A stretch of 55,021 bases of DNA from assembly GCA_902525595.1 (NCBI GenBank), contig CABZHO010000005.1, positions 1 through 55,021 of the forward strand. The letters are read 5' to 3'. This document shows positions 1 to 10,100 of the stretch, in pieces. Positions within the stretch are counted from its first letter, which is position 1, and every line of letters starts with the position of its first letter. Below the pieces are notes generated by a model. That model was not told the origin of the DNA. It saw nothing but the letters and a program-made list of their open reading frames with translations, and made no database searches. The translations under genes were made by a program, and so were the position numbers. The DNA is from an uncultured Pelagibacteraceae bacterium. Its GTDB lineage: Bacteria > Pseudomonadota > Alphaproteobacteria > Pelagibacterales > AG-422-B15.

Positions 1-218
1 AATTAAATTACCCTGAAGCCGTATCAATTATTTCTGATTATGTTGTTGAAGGTGCAAGGGATGGCAAATCTGTAGCTGAACTAATGGAAAGTGCAGCACA
101 TGTATTAAAAAAAGATGACTGTATGGACGGAGTTGCTGAAATGATTGCCGAAGTGCAAACAGAAGCAACATTTCCGGATGGAACAAAGTTAGTCACGGTA
201 CATAAACCCATAAGGTAA
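1..218 (+). CDS. ureA: Urease gamma subunit, 3' part (cut by window start)
   Basis: Frame 3 is open from the window edge to a TAA at 216-218 and encodes about 71 C-terminal residues. They read as the conserved UreA tail: LNYPEA near the start, VVEGARDG, then [17 protein letters not shown] and a final PIR. UreA is the small structural subunit of nickel urease, which hydrolyses urea to ammonia and carbamate in the cytoplasm. The start codon and any upstream ureD lie outside the window. ureB begins 7 bp after the stop, so the gene is the first visible member of the ureABCEFG operon. The assignment is firm because of the characteristic ending and the neighbouring ureB and ureC. Confidence 0.95.
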   Translation, partial: LNYPEAVSIISDYVVEGARDGKSVAELMESAAHVLKKDDCMDGVAEMIAEVQTEATFPDGTKLVTVHKPIR

Positions 219-225
219 GAATTAT

Positions 226-534
226 ATGATTCCAGGAGAAATAATTACAAGTGACAGTGATATAATTTTAAATAAAGATTTAGTGAGTTTGACAATGAAA
301 GTCTCCAATACGGGCGATCGGCCAATTCAAGTCGGTAGCCACTATCACTTTGGCGAAGCAAATGAAAGTCTTGAATTCGATAGACAGAAAGCCTTAGGCA
401 TGAGACTAAACATTTCATCTGGAACCGCAGTAAGGTTTGAACCGGGGCAAACAAGAGATGTTGAACTTATTGAAATACAGGGATTAAAGAAGTTATTTGG
501 ATTTAATAAAAAAGTCATGGGAAAAATTAAATGA
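226..534 (+). CDS. ureB: Urease beta subunit
   Basis: A 102-residue protein, the normal length for a free-standing UreB. It opens with MIPGEI and contains the family signatures [14 protein letters not shown] (about residues 30-43) and [14 protein letters not shown] (about 71-84). It is a structural subunit that packs against UreC to form the urease trimer of trimers. It starts 7 bp after ureA and its TGA overlaps the ureC ATG (ATGA), typical of translational coupling. Separate A, B and C genes are the usual proteobacterial arrangement, unlike the fused subunits of Helicobacter. Confidence 0.96.
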   Translation: MIPGEIITSDSDIILNKDLVSLTMKVSNTGDRPIQVGSHYHFGEANESLEFDRQKALGMRLNISSGTAVRFEPGQTRDVELIEIQGLKKLFGFNKKVMGKIK

Positions 535-2237
535 AAAAAATTCCAAGACAATCTTATGCAGCTATGTATGGCCCCACAACAGGCGATAAAGTAAGGTTAG
601 CTGATACTGAACTTTTCATAGAGGTTGAAAAAGACCTCACAGTCTATGGTGAGGAAGTCAAGTTTGGTGGTGGCAAAGTTATTCGCGATGGCATGGGACA
701 GTCTCAGGTTTCAAGAAGTGATGGCGCAGTAGACACAGTTATTACGAATGCTCTAATACTTGATGTCACAGGGATATTTAAAGCAGATATTGGACTAAAG
801 AACGGAAATATTGATCATATTGGAAAAGCTGGTAACCCTGACACACAACCCGGTGTGGATATAATAATTGGTCCAGGTACTGAAGTTATTGCAGGTGAAG
901 GTAAAATTGTAACGGCGGGCGGCTTTGACAGTCATATACATTTCATATGTCCTCAGCAAATTGATGACGCCTTACATTCTGGCATTACTACGATGCTAGG
1001 TGGAGGTACTGGACCAGCACATGGAACATTAGCAACTACTTGTACACCAGGGCCATGGCACATCGGCAGGATGCTTCAATCATCGGATGCTTTCTCGATG
1101 AATTTAGCTTATGCAGGCAAAGGAAATTCTTCGATGCCTTCTGGTTTAGAGGAACAAGTTCTTGGTGGAGCAGCTGCTCTCAAACTTCATGAGGACTGGG
1201 GCTCTACTCCTGGTGCAATTGATAATTGTTTAAATGTTGCTGATAAATTCGACGTTCAGGTCATGATACATACTGATACGCTCAATGAAAGCGGCTTTGT
1301 AGAAAATACAATCAATGCAATTAATAAAAGAACCATTCATACATTTCATACTGAAGGTGCAGGAGGTGGACACGCGCCTGATATAATAAAAATTTGTGGT
1401 GAACCGTATGTTTTGCCATCTTCAACTAATCCAACACGACCGTTTACTGTTAACACTGTTGAAGAGCATTTAGATATGCTAATGGTTTGCCATCACCTTG
1501 ATAAATCAATACCTGAAGACGTAGCATTTGCTGAGAGTAGAATACGCAGAGAGACAATGGCTGCTGAAGACATACTGCACGATATGGGTGCTTTCTCAAT
1601 CATCGCATCTGACAGTCAAGCTATGGGACGCGTTGGCGAGGTTATTATTAGAACATGGCAAACAGCTCATAAAATGAAAGTGCAACGAGGAAGACTATCT
1701 GAAGAGCAAGGCGATAATGATAATTTAAGAGTTAAACGTTACCTTGCAAAATATACAATAAACCCATCAATTGCTCATGGAATCTCTTCTTATGTTGGCA
1801 GTCTCGAAAAAAATAAAAGAGCCGATATTGTAATCTGGGACCCAGCTTTTTTTGGTGTTAAGCCTGAGATTATAATAATGGGTGGGAGTATTGCCTGCGC
1901 TCAAATGGGCGATCCAAACGCATCGATTCCTACACCCCAACCTGTATACACCCGCCCAATGTTTGGAAGTTATGGAAGATCACTTGAAAACTCTTCAGTA
2001 ACATTTGTCAGCAAAAGTTCACTGAAGGCAGACAGTCTTAATCATCTCAATATACAAAAAAACCTACTGCCGGTGAGCAATACAAGGTCTATTGCAAAAA
2101 AAGATATGGTTTTAAACGATGTTTGCCCAACCATAGATGTAAATCCTGAAACATATGAGGTTAGAGCAAATGGAGAAATTATAACATGTGAACCAGCGGA
2201 AGAGCTGCCAATGGCACAAAGATATTTTATGTACTGA
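531..2237 (+). CDS. ureC: Urease alpha subunit (catalytic)
   Basis: A 568-residue protein, full family length, carrying the complete dinuclear nickel site: His135 and His137 (SHIHF), the carbamylated Lys218 (ALKLHEDWG), His247 (MIHTDT), His273 ([10 protein letters not shown]) and Asp361 ([10 protein letters not shown]). The flap residues Cys320-His321 are also present, so the enzyme looks active. It hydrolyses urea to ammonia and carbamate, giving the cell a nitrogen source. It overlaps ureB by 4 bp and is followed 2 bp later by ureE. No part of the sequence suggests truncation or decay. Confidence 0.98.
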   Translation: MKKIPRQSYAAMYGPTTGDKVRLADTELFIEVEKDLTVYGEEVKFGGGKVIRDGMGQSQVSRSDGAVDTVITNALILDVTGIFKADIGLKNGNIDHIGKAGNPDTQPGVDIIIGPGTEVIAGEGKIVTAGGFDSHIHFICPQQIDDALHSGITTMLGGGTGPAHGTLATTCTPGPWHIGRMLQSSDAFSMNLAYAGKGNSSMPSGLEEQVLGGAAALKLHEDWGSTPGAIDNCLNVADKFDVQVMIHTDTLNESGFVENTINAINKRTIHTFHTEGAGGGHAPDIIKICGEPYVLPSSTNPTRPFTVNTVEEHLDMLMVCHHLDKSIPEDVAFAESRIRRETMAAEDILHDMGAFSIIASDSQAMGRVGEVIIRTWQTAHKMKVQRGRLSEEQGDNDNLRVKRYLAKYTINPSIAHGISSYVGSLEKNKRADIVIWDPAFFGVKPEIIIMGGSIACAQMGDPNASIPTPQPVYTRPMFGSYGRSLENSSVTFVSKSSLKADSLNHLNIQKNLLPVSNTRSIAKKDMVLNDVCPTIDVNPETYEVRANGEIITCEPAEELPMAQRYFMY

Positions 2238-2239
2238 CT

Positions 2240-2683
2240 ATGGAAATTTGTAATTCAATATTAAGCAACTATGATTTCTCTGAAGAGATGGATACAATTT
2301 CCCTATCTTATGAGGAGAGATTCATGCGACGCAAAAAATTAATTTCTGACAAAGGCCACGAATTTCTTGTTGATCTTGAAGAGATGAAATCAGTCTTGAG
2401 TAATCAAGCTTTCAAACTTGAGAGTGGAAAATTAATTAAAATAAAATCAAAAAAAGAAAATTTAATTGCGATCAAGTCAGAAGATTTAAATAAATTAATA
2501 TGGCATATTGGGAATAGACATATCCCCTGTCAGATTGAAGCTACAAGAATTCTAATACAAAGTGACCATATCATTGAGGATATGGTCAGAAGACTTGGGG
2601 GGCAGACAAAATCTGTGGTTGAACAATTTAATCCTGAAGGAGGGGCCTATGGTATGGGGAGAACACATGGTCACAAGCATTAA
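2240..2683 (+). CDS. ureE: Urease accessory protein UreE (nickel chaperone)
   Basis: A 147-residue protein with the UreE layout: an N-terminal peptide-binding-like domain, then the metal-binding domain with WHIGNRHIPCQIE (about residues 88-100) and a short C-terminal His tail ending HGHKH. UreE delivers nickel to the apo-urease complex formed with UreD, UreF and UreG. The His tail has only three histidines, much shorter than the long runs in some enterobacteria. The gene starts 2 bp after ureC and its end overlaps the start of ureF. Confidence 0.93.
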   Translation: MEICNSILSNYDFSEEMDTISLSYEERFMRRKKLISDKGHEFLVDLEEMKSVLSNQAFKLESGKLIKIKSKKENLIAIKSEDLNKLIWHIGNRHIPCQIEATRILIQSDHIIEDMVRRLGGQTKSVVEQFNPEGGAYGMGRTHGHKH

Positions 2684-3326
2684 AGATAGATACTTATTAG
2701 ATTTAAAATCTCATCAAATTTTACATCTTTGGTTTTCGTCATCATTTCCTATTGGTTCATACGCATATTCGCATGGTCTTGAGGCTATAATTGATGACAA
2801 GCTTATCAAAAATAAAAATGACGTATTAGAATTTATTAAGAGTATTCTCTTTGAGGGAACATGCAGAAATGAGTATATCTTTATCAAGGCTGTCTATCGC
2901 GGAATTGATATAAATGATTTAGTACTTGCAAGCTGCGCATCCAAGGAACGTCAACTTGAAACGCTTAAAATGGGAGATGCATTCAGAAAAATTATGTCTG
3001 AAAGTTGGGGCTATACAATAGATAATGAGACCGCTTTCCCAGTCTGTATAGCTCAAGCAGGTATTAAATTTCATATTGCCTTTAATGATTTGGTTGATTT
3101 TTATATTCAATCATTCATCTCAAACTTAATTAATATGTGCGTTAAACATATACCTTTAAGTCAGAAAGATGGTCAAGATTGTATGGTTTCATTTCTTGGA
3201 ATGATGAAGAGTTTTCATAATACGATGAAAGACTATAGCTTAGACGATTTACGCAGTTCCATGTTTTATGCCGATATTTATAGTATGAAACACGAAAATC
3301 TTACATCCAGAATTTATGTAACATGA
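2667..3326 (+). CDS. ureF: Urease accessory protein UreF
   Basis: About 219 residues. The UreF signature [13 protein letters not shown] lies near residue 20, where family members have P-x-G-x-[FY]-x-[HYQ]-S-x-G-[LM]-E. UreF is part of the UreDFG activation complex and controls UreG GTPase activity during nickel insertion. I chose the ATG at 2667 because GGGGAGA sits 4 bp upstream and the resulting length matches the family. The open frame extends to 2562, but that stretch only overlaps ureE in another frame. The gene overlaps ureE by 17 bp and ureG by 4 bp (ATGA). Confidence 0.92.
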   Translation: MVTSIKDRYLLDLKSHQILHLWFSSSFPIGSYAYSHGLEAIIDDKLIKNKNDVLEFIKSILFEGTCRNEYIFIKAVYRGIDINDLVLASCASKERQLETLKMGDAFRKIMSESWGYTIDNETAFPVCIAQAGIKFHIAFNDLVDFYIQSFISNLINMCVKHIPLSQKDGQDCMVSFLGMMKSFHNTMKDYSLDDLRSSMFYADIYSMKHENLTSRIYVT

Positions 3327-3943
3327 ATAATTTTCGAGGTCCTTTAAAAATTGGTATCGGTGGCCCAGTTGGTGCAGGTAAAACAAGTCTTACTGAGGCT
3401 TTGTGCAAAAATTTATCTAAAAATATTTCAATGGCAGTTATATCAAATGATATTTATACCATCGAAGATGCTGAGTATTTAATGAGAGCTCAAGTTTTAC
3501 CAATTGAGAGAATTAAAGGCGTTGAAACAGGTGGTTGCCCTCATACCGCTATTCGAGAGGATGCTTCGATCAACCTCTTAGCTGTAGACGAAATGAAACA
3601 AAAATTTCCTGATTTACAATTGCTATTAATTGAGTCTGGTGGAGATAATTTGGCTGCAACGTTTAGTCCAGAATTAGTAGATTTATCAATCTATGTAATT
3701 GATGTTGGAATGGGAGGTGATATTCCTCGTAAGGGTGGACCAGCAATAAAAAAATCTGATTTACTAATCATCAATAAAACCGATTTGGCAAATCACGTAA
3801 ATGTTGATTTGGATCAAATGAAATTAGATGTTGAAACTGCCCGATCAGGCATGCCTTATATTTTTGGTGAAATGAAGAATAATAAGGGAATAGAAAATAT
3901 TGCTGAATTTCTCAAAACTGAGGGCGGTCTTGAAATAAACTAA
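3323..3943 (+). CDS. ureG: Urease accessory GTPase UreG
   Basis: A 206-residue SIMIBI-class GTPase. Visible motifs are the P-loop [12 protein letters not shown] (residues 11-22), the metal-binding Cys-Pro-His of [11 protein letters not shown] (about 72-82), the switch region ESGGDNL and the guanine-specificity NKTDLA (about 150-155). It couples GTP hydrolysis to nickel insertion into UreC. It is the last gene of the visible urease operon. The flank of the genomic island starts about 40 bp after its stop codon. Confidence 0.97.
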   Translation: MNNFRGPLKIGIGGPVGAGKTSLTEALCKNLSKNISMAVISNDIYTIEDAEYLMRAQVLPIERIKGVETGGCPHTAIREDASINLLAVDEMKQKFPDLQLLLIESGGDNLAATFSPELVDLSIYVIDVGMGGDIPRKGGPAIKKSDLLIINKTDLANHVNVDLDQMKLDVETARSGMPYIFGEMKNNKGIENIAEFLKTEGGLEIN

Positions 3944-3981
3944 AAACCATTTGCCCAGACATATATTGATGTGTCCTACAA

Positions 3982-4071
3982 AAAATTTACAAATTTAGGT
4001 TTGTAAGTTATTGATAAGACTCCCAAATACTTAGCCCCTATCGCTTAATAGTAAAGCAGGTCATTGGTAAT
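3982..4071 (+). repeat. Left flanking direct repeat (attachment-site-like, tRNA 5' half)
   Basis: Positions 4004-4071 are identical over 68 bp to 13522-13589. The similarity extends upstream: a 12-bp match (aaaatttacaaa) at 3982-3993 and 13500-13511 is followed by a 10-bp diverged gap of equal length in both copies. The repeat covers about 30 bp upstream of a tRNA-Thr-like gene and its 5' half, through the anticodon loop TTGGTAA plus one base, after which the two copies diverge completely. Here the tRNA is truncated, so this is a non-functional half. A perfect repeat ending in an anticodon loop is typical of site-specific integration by a tyrosine recombinase (established pattern). The integration event itself is inferred. 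Confidence 0.9.
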
Positions 4072-4181
4072 TAATATATTGACGGATTCTGCCTATTTCC
4101 TGAGACTTTCAAAATAATTCACTATTGGCTGTTACCGGCTTAATTACTCAGGTTTTTCAATTATTTTTCACATATATGCAG

Positions 4182-4225
4182 TGTCCCATGAATAATCGGC
4201 GTTGCTACATATATGCTACATACAC
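4182..4225 (+). repeat. Diverged direct repeat inside the left island end
   Basis: A 44-bp stretch beginning tgtccc matches 13456-13499 in the same orientation at 36 of 44 positions with no gaps. Both copies contain a tandem pair of TGCTACAT units about 11 bp apart, tgctacata then tgctacat. Internal repeated words next to an attachment-like core resemble recombinase arm-binding sites, but that is inference. The rest of the 3944-4264 gap holds the left flanking repeat and no plausible gene. A weak inverted hexamer (4099-4104 with 4147-4152) is the only other structure I see. Confidence 0.65.
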
Positions 4226-4264
4226 TTTGAATTTAAATTACTCTTATGCATTGCGATTTTCTGG

Positions 4265-4606
4265 TTAATCAAATCCAAAATTATTTGAGTTTAAATTTAA
4301 TGAAATAATTAAAAAGAAAAGCAAAAAAATAAAACAAATTTGAAATATGAAGAATATAAACAATTTTATACGAGTGATTTGACTTGGCATAATTGCAATT
4401 ACGAAAAGGTTATATAGAGGCACAACAATAAAAGCTATCATAGGAATATAGATTAGAAGTGCATCATGTATAATTATGCAGCCAAAGATTGCTGCAGAAA
4501 AGAAGGCTGAGTAATAAAGTGGTGGAGCTACAGCACCTGTTATAAGAGGATTTTCAATTGCAAAGTTTCTGAAAGCTTTCACTGCATGACTAAAAAGGAA
4601 TAACAT
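4265..4606 (-). CDS. Small integral membrane protein of unknown function
   Basis: About 113 residues. Three or four hydrophobic spans are visible (roughly residues 20-43, 44-72 and 82-104), the last very rich in Phe and Ile. I do not recognise a family. The open frame reaches 4660, but the ATG at 4606 is preferred: AGGA lies 7 bp upstream and it begins one base after the helicase stop codon, so the gene is probably coupled to the helicase. It is the last gene of the leftward island operon and sits directly beside the left island end. A role in membrane association or immunity would be a guess. Confidence 0.6.
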   Translation of the reverse strand: MLFLFSHAVKAFRNFAIENPLITGAVAPPLYYSAFFSAAIFGCIIIHDALLIYIPMIAFIVVPLYNLFVIAIMPSQITRIKLFIFFIFQICFIFLLFFLIISLNLNSNNFGFD

Positions 4607-4607
4607 T

Positions 4608-6287
4608 TTAATTCCTATAAATTTCATTTGTGATTTTACTGAGCCTGCTGTGACTTTCATCAGGTAATAATCTCAGCATTTTGATTAAAACTTCATCACC
4701 TGATAAAAGAATTGCTTCTCTAAAACTATCAGCATTAATCTCAGATTTTGAAGCTTCACTTTCATCAATGTCCATTCCTCTCACAATCACTCCATGCCGC
4801 AGCGCATTATCAAGGCTTATAACAAAGTGACTATCAAATCGCTCACCACAATGTTCACATTCTGAAGCTGAAATAGGATTAAGATGATCACATGCTTCAC
4901 ATTTTTTATAACTAATATTACCATCTGAAAATTCATGGCCACAAGCTTCATTGCAACAAACTTTTGCATTTAAGCTATTTTCAGTTTGGCAAGATGGGCA
5001 TAATTTAGTTTTCGGTCCAGTTCCTTCCTCTCTTTTAGAAGGTGACATTTCTCTCTCAACACGTCTTGCGTACTCCTCGAATATTAAGTGAGTTGGCATT
5101 ACAACATATGCACGAGAATCATCTTTTGGACCATAGCTCCTAACAACTCTGCCCATCGCCTGTCTGAAAAAAAGTTCCGTTTCAGCAGGCGGTAAATAAA
5201 CTAAAACCCTTAATCTTTTAATATCGACACCTTCACTTACCATCGCAACAGAAACCAGCCACTTGCGATCAGAATTTTTATAAATTTGAATGAGATTTGA
5301 CGCATTAGGTTTTTCACTATGTACCAAAATAGGCTTCTCGTTATATTTCATCTCTATAATCTTACTCATATATTCAGCTGTCTCGATATTTGGTGCAATT
5401 ATTAAACCTCCTGCACTCGGTAATCTTTTACGAGCTTTTTCTAGTTTTTCGTTTGCAGCATCAATCATTGATGCCTGATAAGAATTCAAGTCAGGAGTAA
5501 TATTGTCATCAAGATACTTTGGTATGCGAGCGAGGCGATAAAATTCTATTGCCTTATCTAGAGCCTTAATTCTCTTAAAATTACCTTTTATTTTTGTTTT
5601 TTTGGTACCTGATACATCAACTGAAGTGCCATCCATGAAATCCACCTTGAAATGGCCCTCATGTCGATGAAAAGTTATAGGGCGACAATACTCAAGATCT
5701 ACTGCTTCACCGTAAGTGAGTGTGAAACTGCCACCTTCTGGATGTTCAACTCTGTTGTTCTTTCCTGTTTCAAACCAAACTGTATCTTTTCCATCAGACC
5801 TAATAGGTGTTCCAGTCAAAATAATTGAATATTTCGCTTCATTAAATGCTCCATAAGCTCCTTCACCCCAAACGGCCTCAACGGCGGCATGATGGTGTTC
5901 ATCACAAATAACGAGGGTTTTAAATTTTTTACAAATTGTTTGAAACCCACCAAGTAATCCCTGTATCGATTGCCATGTAGCGCATAAATCAACTCCGTAA
6001 TCCTCAAAACCTTGATTGCTTCCAGTTATCTTTGTCATATGACGGCCTGTGATAAATTTAAACTCATCAGCCCATTGTTTTACAACTTCCTTTGTTGGAG
6101 CAATTACAATAACTCTCTCAATAGCATTCTTTTCAATTAGTTCTTTTGCCATTACAGTTGCGCAAATAGTTTTTCCAGAGCCAGGTGCTGCGTTTATTAA
6201 AAATCTTTTGTTATTTTCCGCAAGAAACCAATTTTTACATTTATTAATTGCTTCGGCTTGCCATGGTCTTAGCTTTATAGAACTCAT
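4608..6287 (-). CDS. SF2 DEAD/DEAH-type helicase with C-terminal zinc ribbons
   Basis: A 559-residue superfamily 2 helicase. Motifs: Q-like RPWQ (residues 7-10), Walker A APGSGKT (34-40), motif II DEHH (129-132), motif III LTGTP (about 157-161) and motif VI QAMGRVVR in the second RecA domain. After the helicase core come two Cys4 clusters, CPSC with a CCNEAC partner and CEAC with CEHC (about residues 430-490), consistent with zinc ribbons. It resembles COG1061-type helicases of phages and islands. It should unwind or translocate on DNA in an ATP-dependent way; the true substrate is unknown. It overlaps the HNH gene by 4 bp, so it belongs to the same cassette. Confidence 0.88.
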   Translation of the reverse strand: MSSIKLRPWQAEAINKCKNWFLAENNKRFLINAAPGSGKTICATVMAKELIEKNAIERVIVIAPTKEVVKQWADEFKFITGRHMTKITGSNQGFEDYGVDLCATWQSIQGLLGGFQTICKKFKTLVICDEHHHAAVEAVWGEGAYGAFNEAKYSIILTGTPIRSDGKDTVWFETGKNNRVEHPEGGSFTLTYGEAVDLEYCRPITFHRHEGHFKVDFMDGTSVDVSGTKKTKIKGNFKRIKALDKAIEFYRLARIPKYLDDNITPDLNSYQASMIDAANEKLEKARKRLPSAGGLIIAPNIETAEYMSKIIEMKYNEKPILVHSEKPNASNLIQIYKNSDRKWLVSVAMVSEGVDIKRLRVLVYLPPAETELFFRQAMGRVVRSYGPKDDSRAYVVMPTHLIFEEYARRVEREMSPSKREEGTGPKTKLCPSCQTENSLNAKVCCNEACGHEFSDGNISYKKCEACDHLNPISASECEHCGERFDSHFVISLDNALRHGVIVRGMDIDESEASKSEINADSFREAILLSGDEVLIKMLRLLPDESHSRLSKITNEIYRN

Positions 6288-6484
6288 ATTTTTGATCCTT
6301 TCTTAAAGTTACATTCAGCACACAATGCTTGGCCGTTTTGGATTATTGTTTTTCCCTCCTTTATGAAAGGGATGATGTGATCCCCATGAAAAATGGGATC
6401 TAAATACTTCTGACATTTTGAACACTGGTTTCCAGAAATCATGGCCAGAATTTTCTTCTGTCGTTTTGTAAAAAATCTTCTCAT
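6284..6484 (-). CDS. Small HNH endonuclease
   Basis: A 66-residue protein that is almost entirely an HNH domain: CSKC near the start of the fold, the catalytic GDHIIP (about residues 32-37), the Asn of IIQNGQALC and the closing CAECNFKK. The four cysteines form the zinc site of the His-Asn-His/N family. Such minimal HNH proteins cleave or nick DNA and are frequent beside phage replication or packaging genes. ATGA overlaps join it to the HTH gene upstream and the helicase downstream, suggesting the products work together. Target specificity cannot be read from sequence. Confidence 0.85.
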   Translation of the reverse strand: MRRFFTKRQKKILAMISGNQCSKCQKYLDPIFHGDHIIPFIKEGKTIIQNGQALCAECNFKKGSKI

Positions 6485-6744
6485 CTACTCACCCAGTATT
6501 CAGTCACTAGAATTTCTTTTACCGGAAGATTTGATGGCGGTTTACAAATACAATATTTTTGTAATCGTTTTAAAACTGTAAGCATTGGAACTTTTCTAGA
6601 TTTGATGATGAATCCATCATTACGAAGTCGCATAACTGAACTAGTCAGTTCCTGTACTCCAAATAGTAAGGTTGCCTCTAATCTTGCAACTGGTTCATCA
6701 TTAAGCATATATTCTTTCAAAGCCGAATGGTTTCCATTTTTCAT
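6481..6744 (-). CDS. Small winged-helix/HTH protein (HTH_39-like)
   Basis: An 87-residue protein. Residues 1-55 look like a helix-turn-helix of the kind found in phage proteins: LEATLLFGV, then LTSSVMRLRNDGFIIKSRKV, where the LR-x-x-G-x-x-I-K turn matches a wing. I read it as similar to the HTH_39 family, not confirmed by search. A strong ribosome site AGGAGG lies 5 bp before the ATG, marking the start of efficient translation in the HTH-HNH-helicase cassette. The stop overlaps the HNH start by 4 bp. It could regulate the cassette or recognise a DNA site for the nuclease or helicase. Confidence 0.65.
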   Translation of the reverse strand: MKNGNHSALKEYMLNDEPVARLEATLLFGVQELTSSVMRLRNDGFIIKSRKVPMLTVLKRLQKYCICKPPSNLPVKEILVTEYWVSR

Positions 6745-6752
6745 TGTTCCTC

Positions 6753-7082
6753 CTAAATCCCTAATGTGTTAAACAAATTTTTTTTGTTGAATGAATTTTC
6801 CATGCTTTGGCATTCTTCATTGTAAACTGCAAGCCAAGGATCATTTTCGATGAGACATGAAACATCTCTTGTGTAGTAATCTGCATCAGGATTACTAGGC
6901 TGTCCGAAGTAATCCTTGTACATTACCGATGGCTTCCGTAACTCAAAGATTTTTTCTGCCTTGTCGTACAAAAACTGGTCAGAAAATTTATTTCCAAGAC
7001 TATTGCATAATTCTTGATAAATTAAATAAACTGCAGTTTTTCTGGCTATTTTTTGTTTATTTATATTATTTTTACGTCTCAT
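6753..7082 (-). CDS. Hypothetical protein, island operon
   Basis: A 109-residue soluble protein that I do not recognise. The N-terminus is strongly basic (MRRKNNINKQKIARK), followed by predicted helices and an acidic, aromatic second half with YYTRDVSCLIENDPWLAVYNEE. No signal peptide or membrane segment is visible. It starts 42 bp after the CHAT gene stop and ends 8 bp before the HTH gene start codon, so it bridges the CHAT gene and the nucleic-acid cassette on one leftward strand. DNA binding is possible from the basic end but not shown. Confidence 0.6.
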   Translation of the reverse strand: MRRKNNINKQKIARKTAVYLIYQELCNSLGNKFSDQFLYDKAEKIFELRKPSVMYKDYFGQPSNPDADYYTRDVSCLIENDPWLAVYNEECQSMENSFNKKNLFNTLGI

Positions 7083-7124
7083 ACTCTGTAGACGCAGGTA
7101 AAGGAAATTTATTCCAATTAAATT

Positions 7125-10100
7125 TTATGGACCGTAATACGAAAATGCACCCCAATAAGCAGGGTGATCATATTCTGGAAAATTTTCTCTTAAATAAAGC
7201 TGAGCATTTCTAAAAGCTTCAGCAGGTTCGTACTCGTTTTTGAGCAAATTATGCATGAAATTATTCATGAACTTCACTGTAGAGCGAGATTCAACAGGCC
7301 AATTTGAAACAATAATTGACTTTGCTCCAGCATAGAGAAAAGCTTGAGCTAAACCAGATAAGATTTGATTATCATTTCTACTTCCAGAAGAAGTATTGCA
7401 TGCAGATAGAATGACAATTTCAGCATTTAGATTTAATTTAGATATTTCTGTCGGAGTTAGATAGCCATCATCTAAAACACTTGAATTTTGTGGTAAAGTT
7501 AAGACTAATCCTGGTTCATCAAATAAATTATGGTTATTTGCAGGAATGCCATGTGTTGCGAAGCTAATTATATCGTATTTTCTCAAATCCATTGTCTTGA
7601 TATTAGTTTCAGTTGCGTCATCTCTGAGTAATAATTTTCGATTATTATTATTAAAGTTTTGTGAAATATTTATCAGTTCTTCAGAAGTTTCAGGCAATTC
7701 ACTGAGTTTAGATAACATTTGTTTATCAGCAATATTGCTGTTTCTAAATAGTCCAAAAATTTCATCTGCCTGTGCGAATTCTAACGAATTTTTTTTGTTA
7801 CTATTTAATATCGGGTCACCAATACCTAAATAACTTAAGTTTTTATTCTTTAGACTACTTTTATCTGAACCAATTAAGCTTTTTAAATTTATTAAATTAG
7901 AAATCGAAACATATTCATTTAAAAAATCAAATTCTAGAAAATCTTCTTCAAATGTTGAAACATTATCTCTATTTGAAACATTTAATGATGAAAATATTGA
8001 AATGGGCAAGTGCCTATCTTTCATATTTGTTAAAAAAAATAATTTATCTCGAGGTCTAACATCCCACAATACACCGCCAAGCATATTACCTGCTAAATAT
8101 CTAATTGGATGGTTCATCGATGAAAAATCTGAACTATATTCTTGGGATTTTAGTTTAAGTTTAATGTCATCAATTATTGTTTTCCTTAACTCGGAGTTAT
8201 CTTTCATGTAAATATATTTAAAAAGTTTGCCGCTGTAATCCATGTTGGATAAAGGATCCCAAAATCTTGATACTGGGATTATAGCTGTGTATGGAACATT
8301 ATTTTCATTAATGGCAATTTTCATGACAAAACTAAAATACTCGTCCTCTAAATATATTACTAAAATCTCATTTTTATCTATATGAGGGACTATGTCATTA
8401 AGCTCGTAGAAAGATACATTGACTTGAGATTTTGATTCAATTTCAGGAAACTTAGCTAAGATATTTTCTATATCATTTTTTTTTGAATTGATTTTATTAT
8501 TATAGTAATAATGATCTACATCTGAATTAGTTGTATTTTCAAATAAGTATTCTTTTTCTAAAAAATATAATTCACTTTTTTGGTCCTGATAAGATTTAAG
8601 ATTGCTAGCAAAGGATTTGTCGTTTTGACTTTTTCGAATGATCATTTTTTCATATGAGTCAGAAGCTTTACTTTGCATAAGAAATTGAGCAGCTTGGAAT
8701 GCAAGATTATTAAAATCAAAAGTTAATTTATCAGTTTTTCGAAATTGGTCGGATTTAGGTTTATCTATTGTTATTCTTTTTAATGGTAATGGAGGTGTAA
8801 ATTCTTTATTCTTTTTTGAATTTTTATAAGCTTCGTAAAGCCATTTGCTTAAAAATATAAAGCTTGTATCTTCTCTCGGCTGATCAACTAAATCTTTAAT
8901 AAAGAGATCTGGATTATCTTGACTAAAGATATTGAAATTTAATACGCTTTCAACTAAGAAATCATTAACAGCAATTAAATAGTCGTCATCTTGAATTCCG
9001 TAATTTCTCAAAATTGAATTAGGTGATAAATTTTTTATTTGCATTCTTGGCATAGTGGCATGAGTGTATGGACAATTTTCTGGGAGATAATTATCTCTAA
9101 AACAATCTCGAGCAGGTCCTTCGGAATCTACTTTAAAATCAATAAATATTTCTTTTTTTATATCACTAACACTAATGTCGAAATCAATGTAATTATTAAA
9201 ACCTACGATTTCATTGCTCAATTTCATTGCCTGCACAATAATTTCAAAAAAATGATAATCATAATTTATGATAAAATTATTTTTACTTTCAAAATCAAGA
9301 TTATTATAAAGTTCAGTAGAGAAATGAATAAAATTAGTATAATGATTTAATTGTCTTTCTAAATCGCCTTCTATACCTGCTTTGTCAGCTAGCATAACAG
9401 AGAAATTTATTGCATCTGATAGTTCGTCGTTATTAAATATTTCATTTGGATTGAGATCTATTAATTGATCTGCTACAAATTTCTCAGATAGATCTTTAAA
9501 ACATTCAATACTGTAACATTTAAAAATTTCTATAACCTGCTCACCATCAGTCATTTTTGCTAAAGTTGGTGTAAGATTTTTACGCCAAATATCTATGGTC
9601 TCATACATCTCATTCCAATATAAATATATTAAACTAGAAGATATTACCCTTAAGTATGCAAACTTTTGATAGGATTCAAAATCTGCGAAATATGTATGCG
9701 TTTCGTTTATAAAATTAATTTTTTCTTCATCAGTTATCTCTTTTAAATCATCACACCTCGAGTCAAGGTCATAAATAAAATAACTGCAATTTCCCATTAA
9801 TAAATATGACAGCTTAAAATTTAAATATTCAGGGTCATCATGAGTTAAATTTAATTGTTCAACTGCTTGCATGGCTTGATTTACCAAAAACGCTGCTTCG
9901 TAGTTAATTTCACCCCCAATGTCATAACTCTCTATTTCGGCTATAGCGATATAATAATCTGCAAATTCAATTATTTTATCTAAATTTCTTAACTGATCAG
10001 CTATTCCAATAAGATTTGATTTATTAGAGAATCCTAACTCAACTAACCTATTATACTGTTCATCGCTACAATCAGAATAAATACAAGGGGATTTTTTAAT

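Noticed and set aside
2562-2666. Upstream extension of ureF
   Set aside because: The extra residues only read ureE in another frame; ATG 2667 has a good ribosome site and gives the family length.
4099-4152. Inverted hexamer CCTGAG / CTCAGG as a terminator
   Set aside because: Only 6 bp with a loop of over 40 bp; too weak for a terminator.
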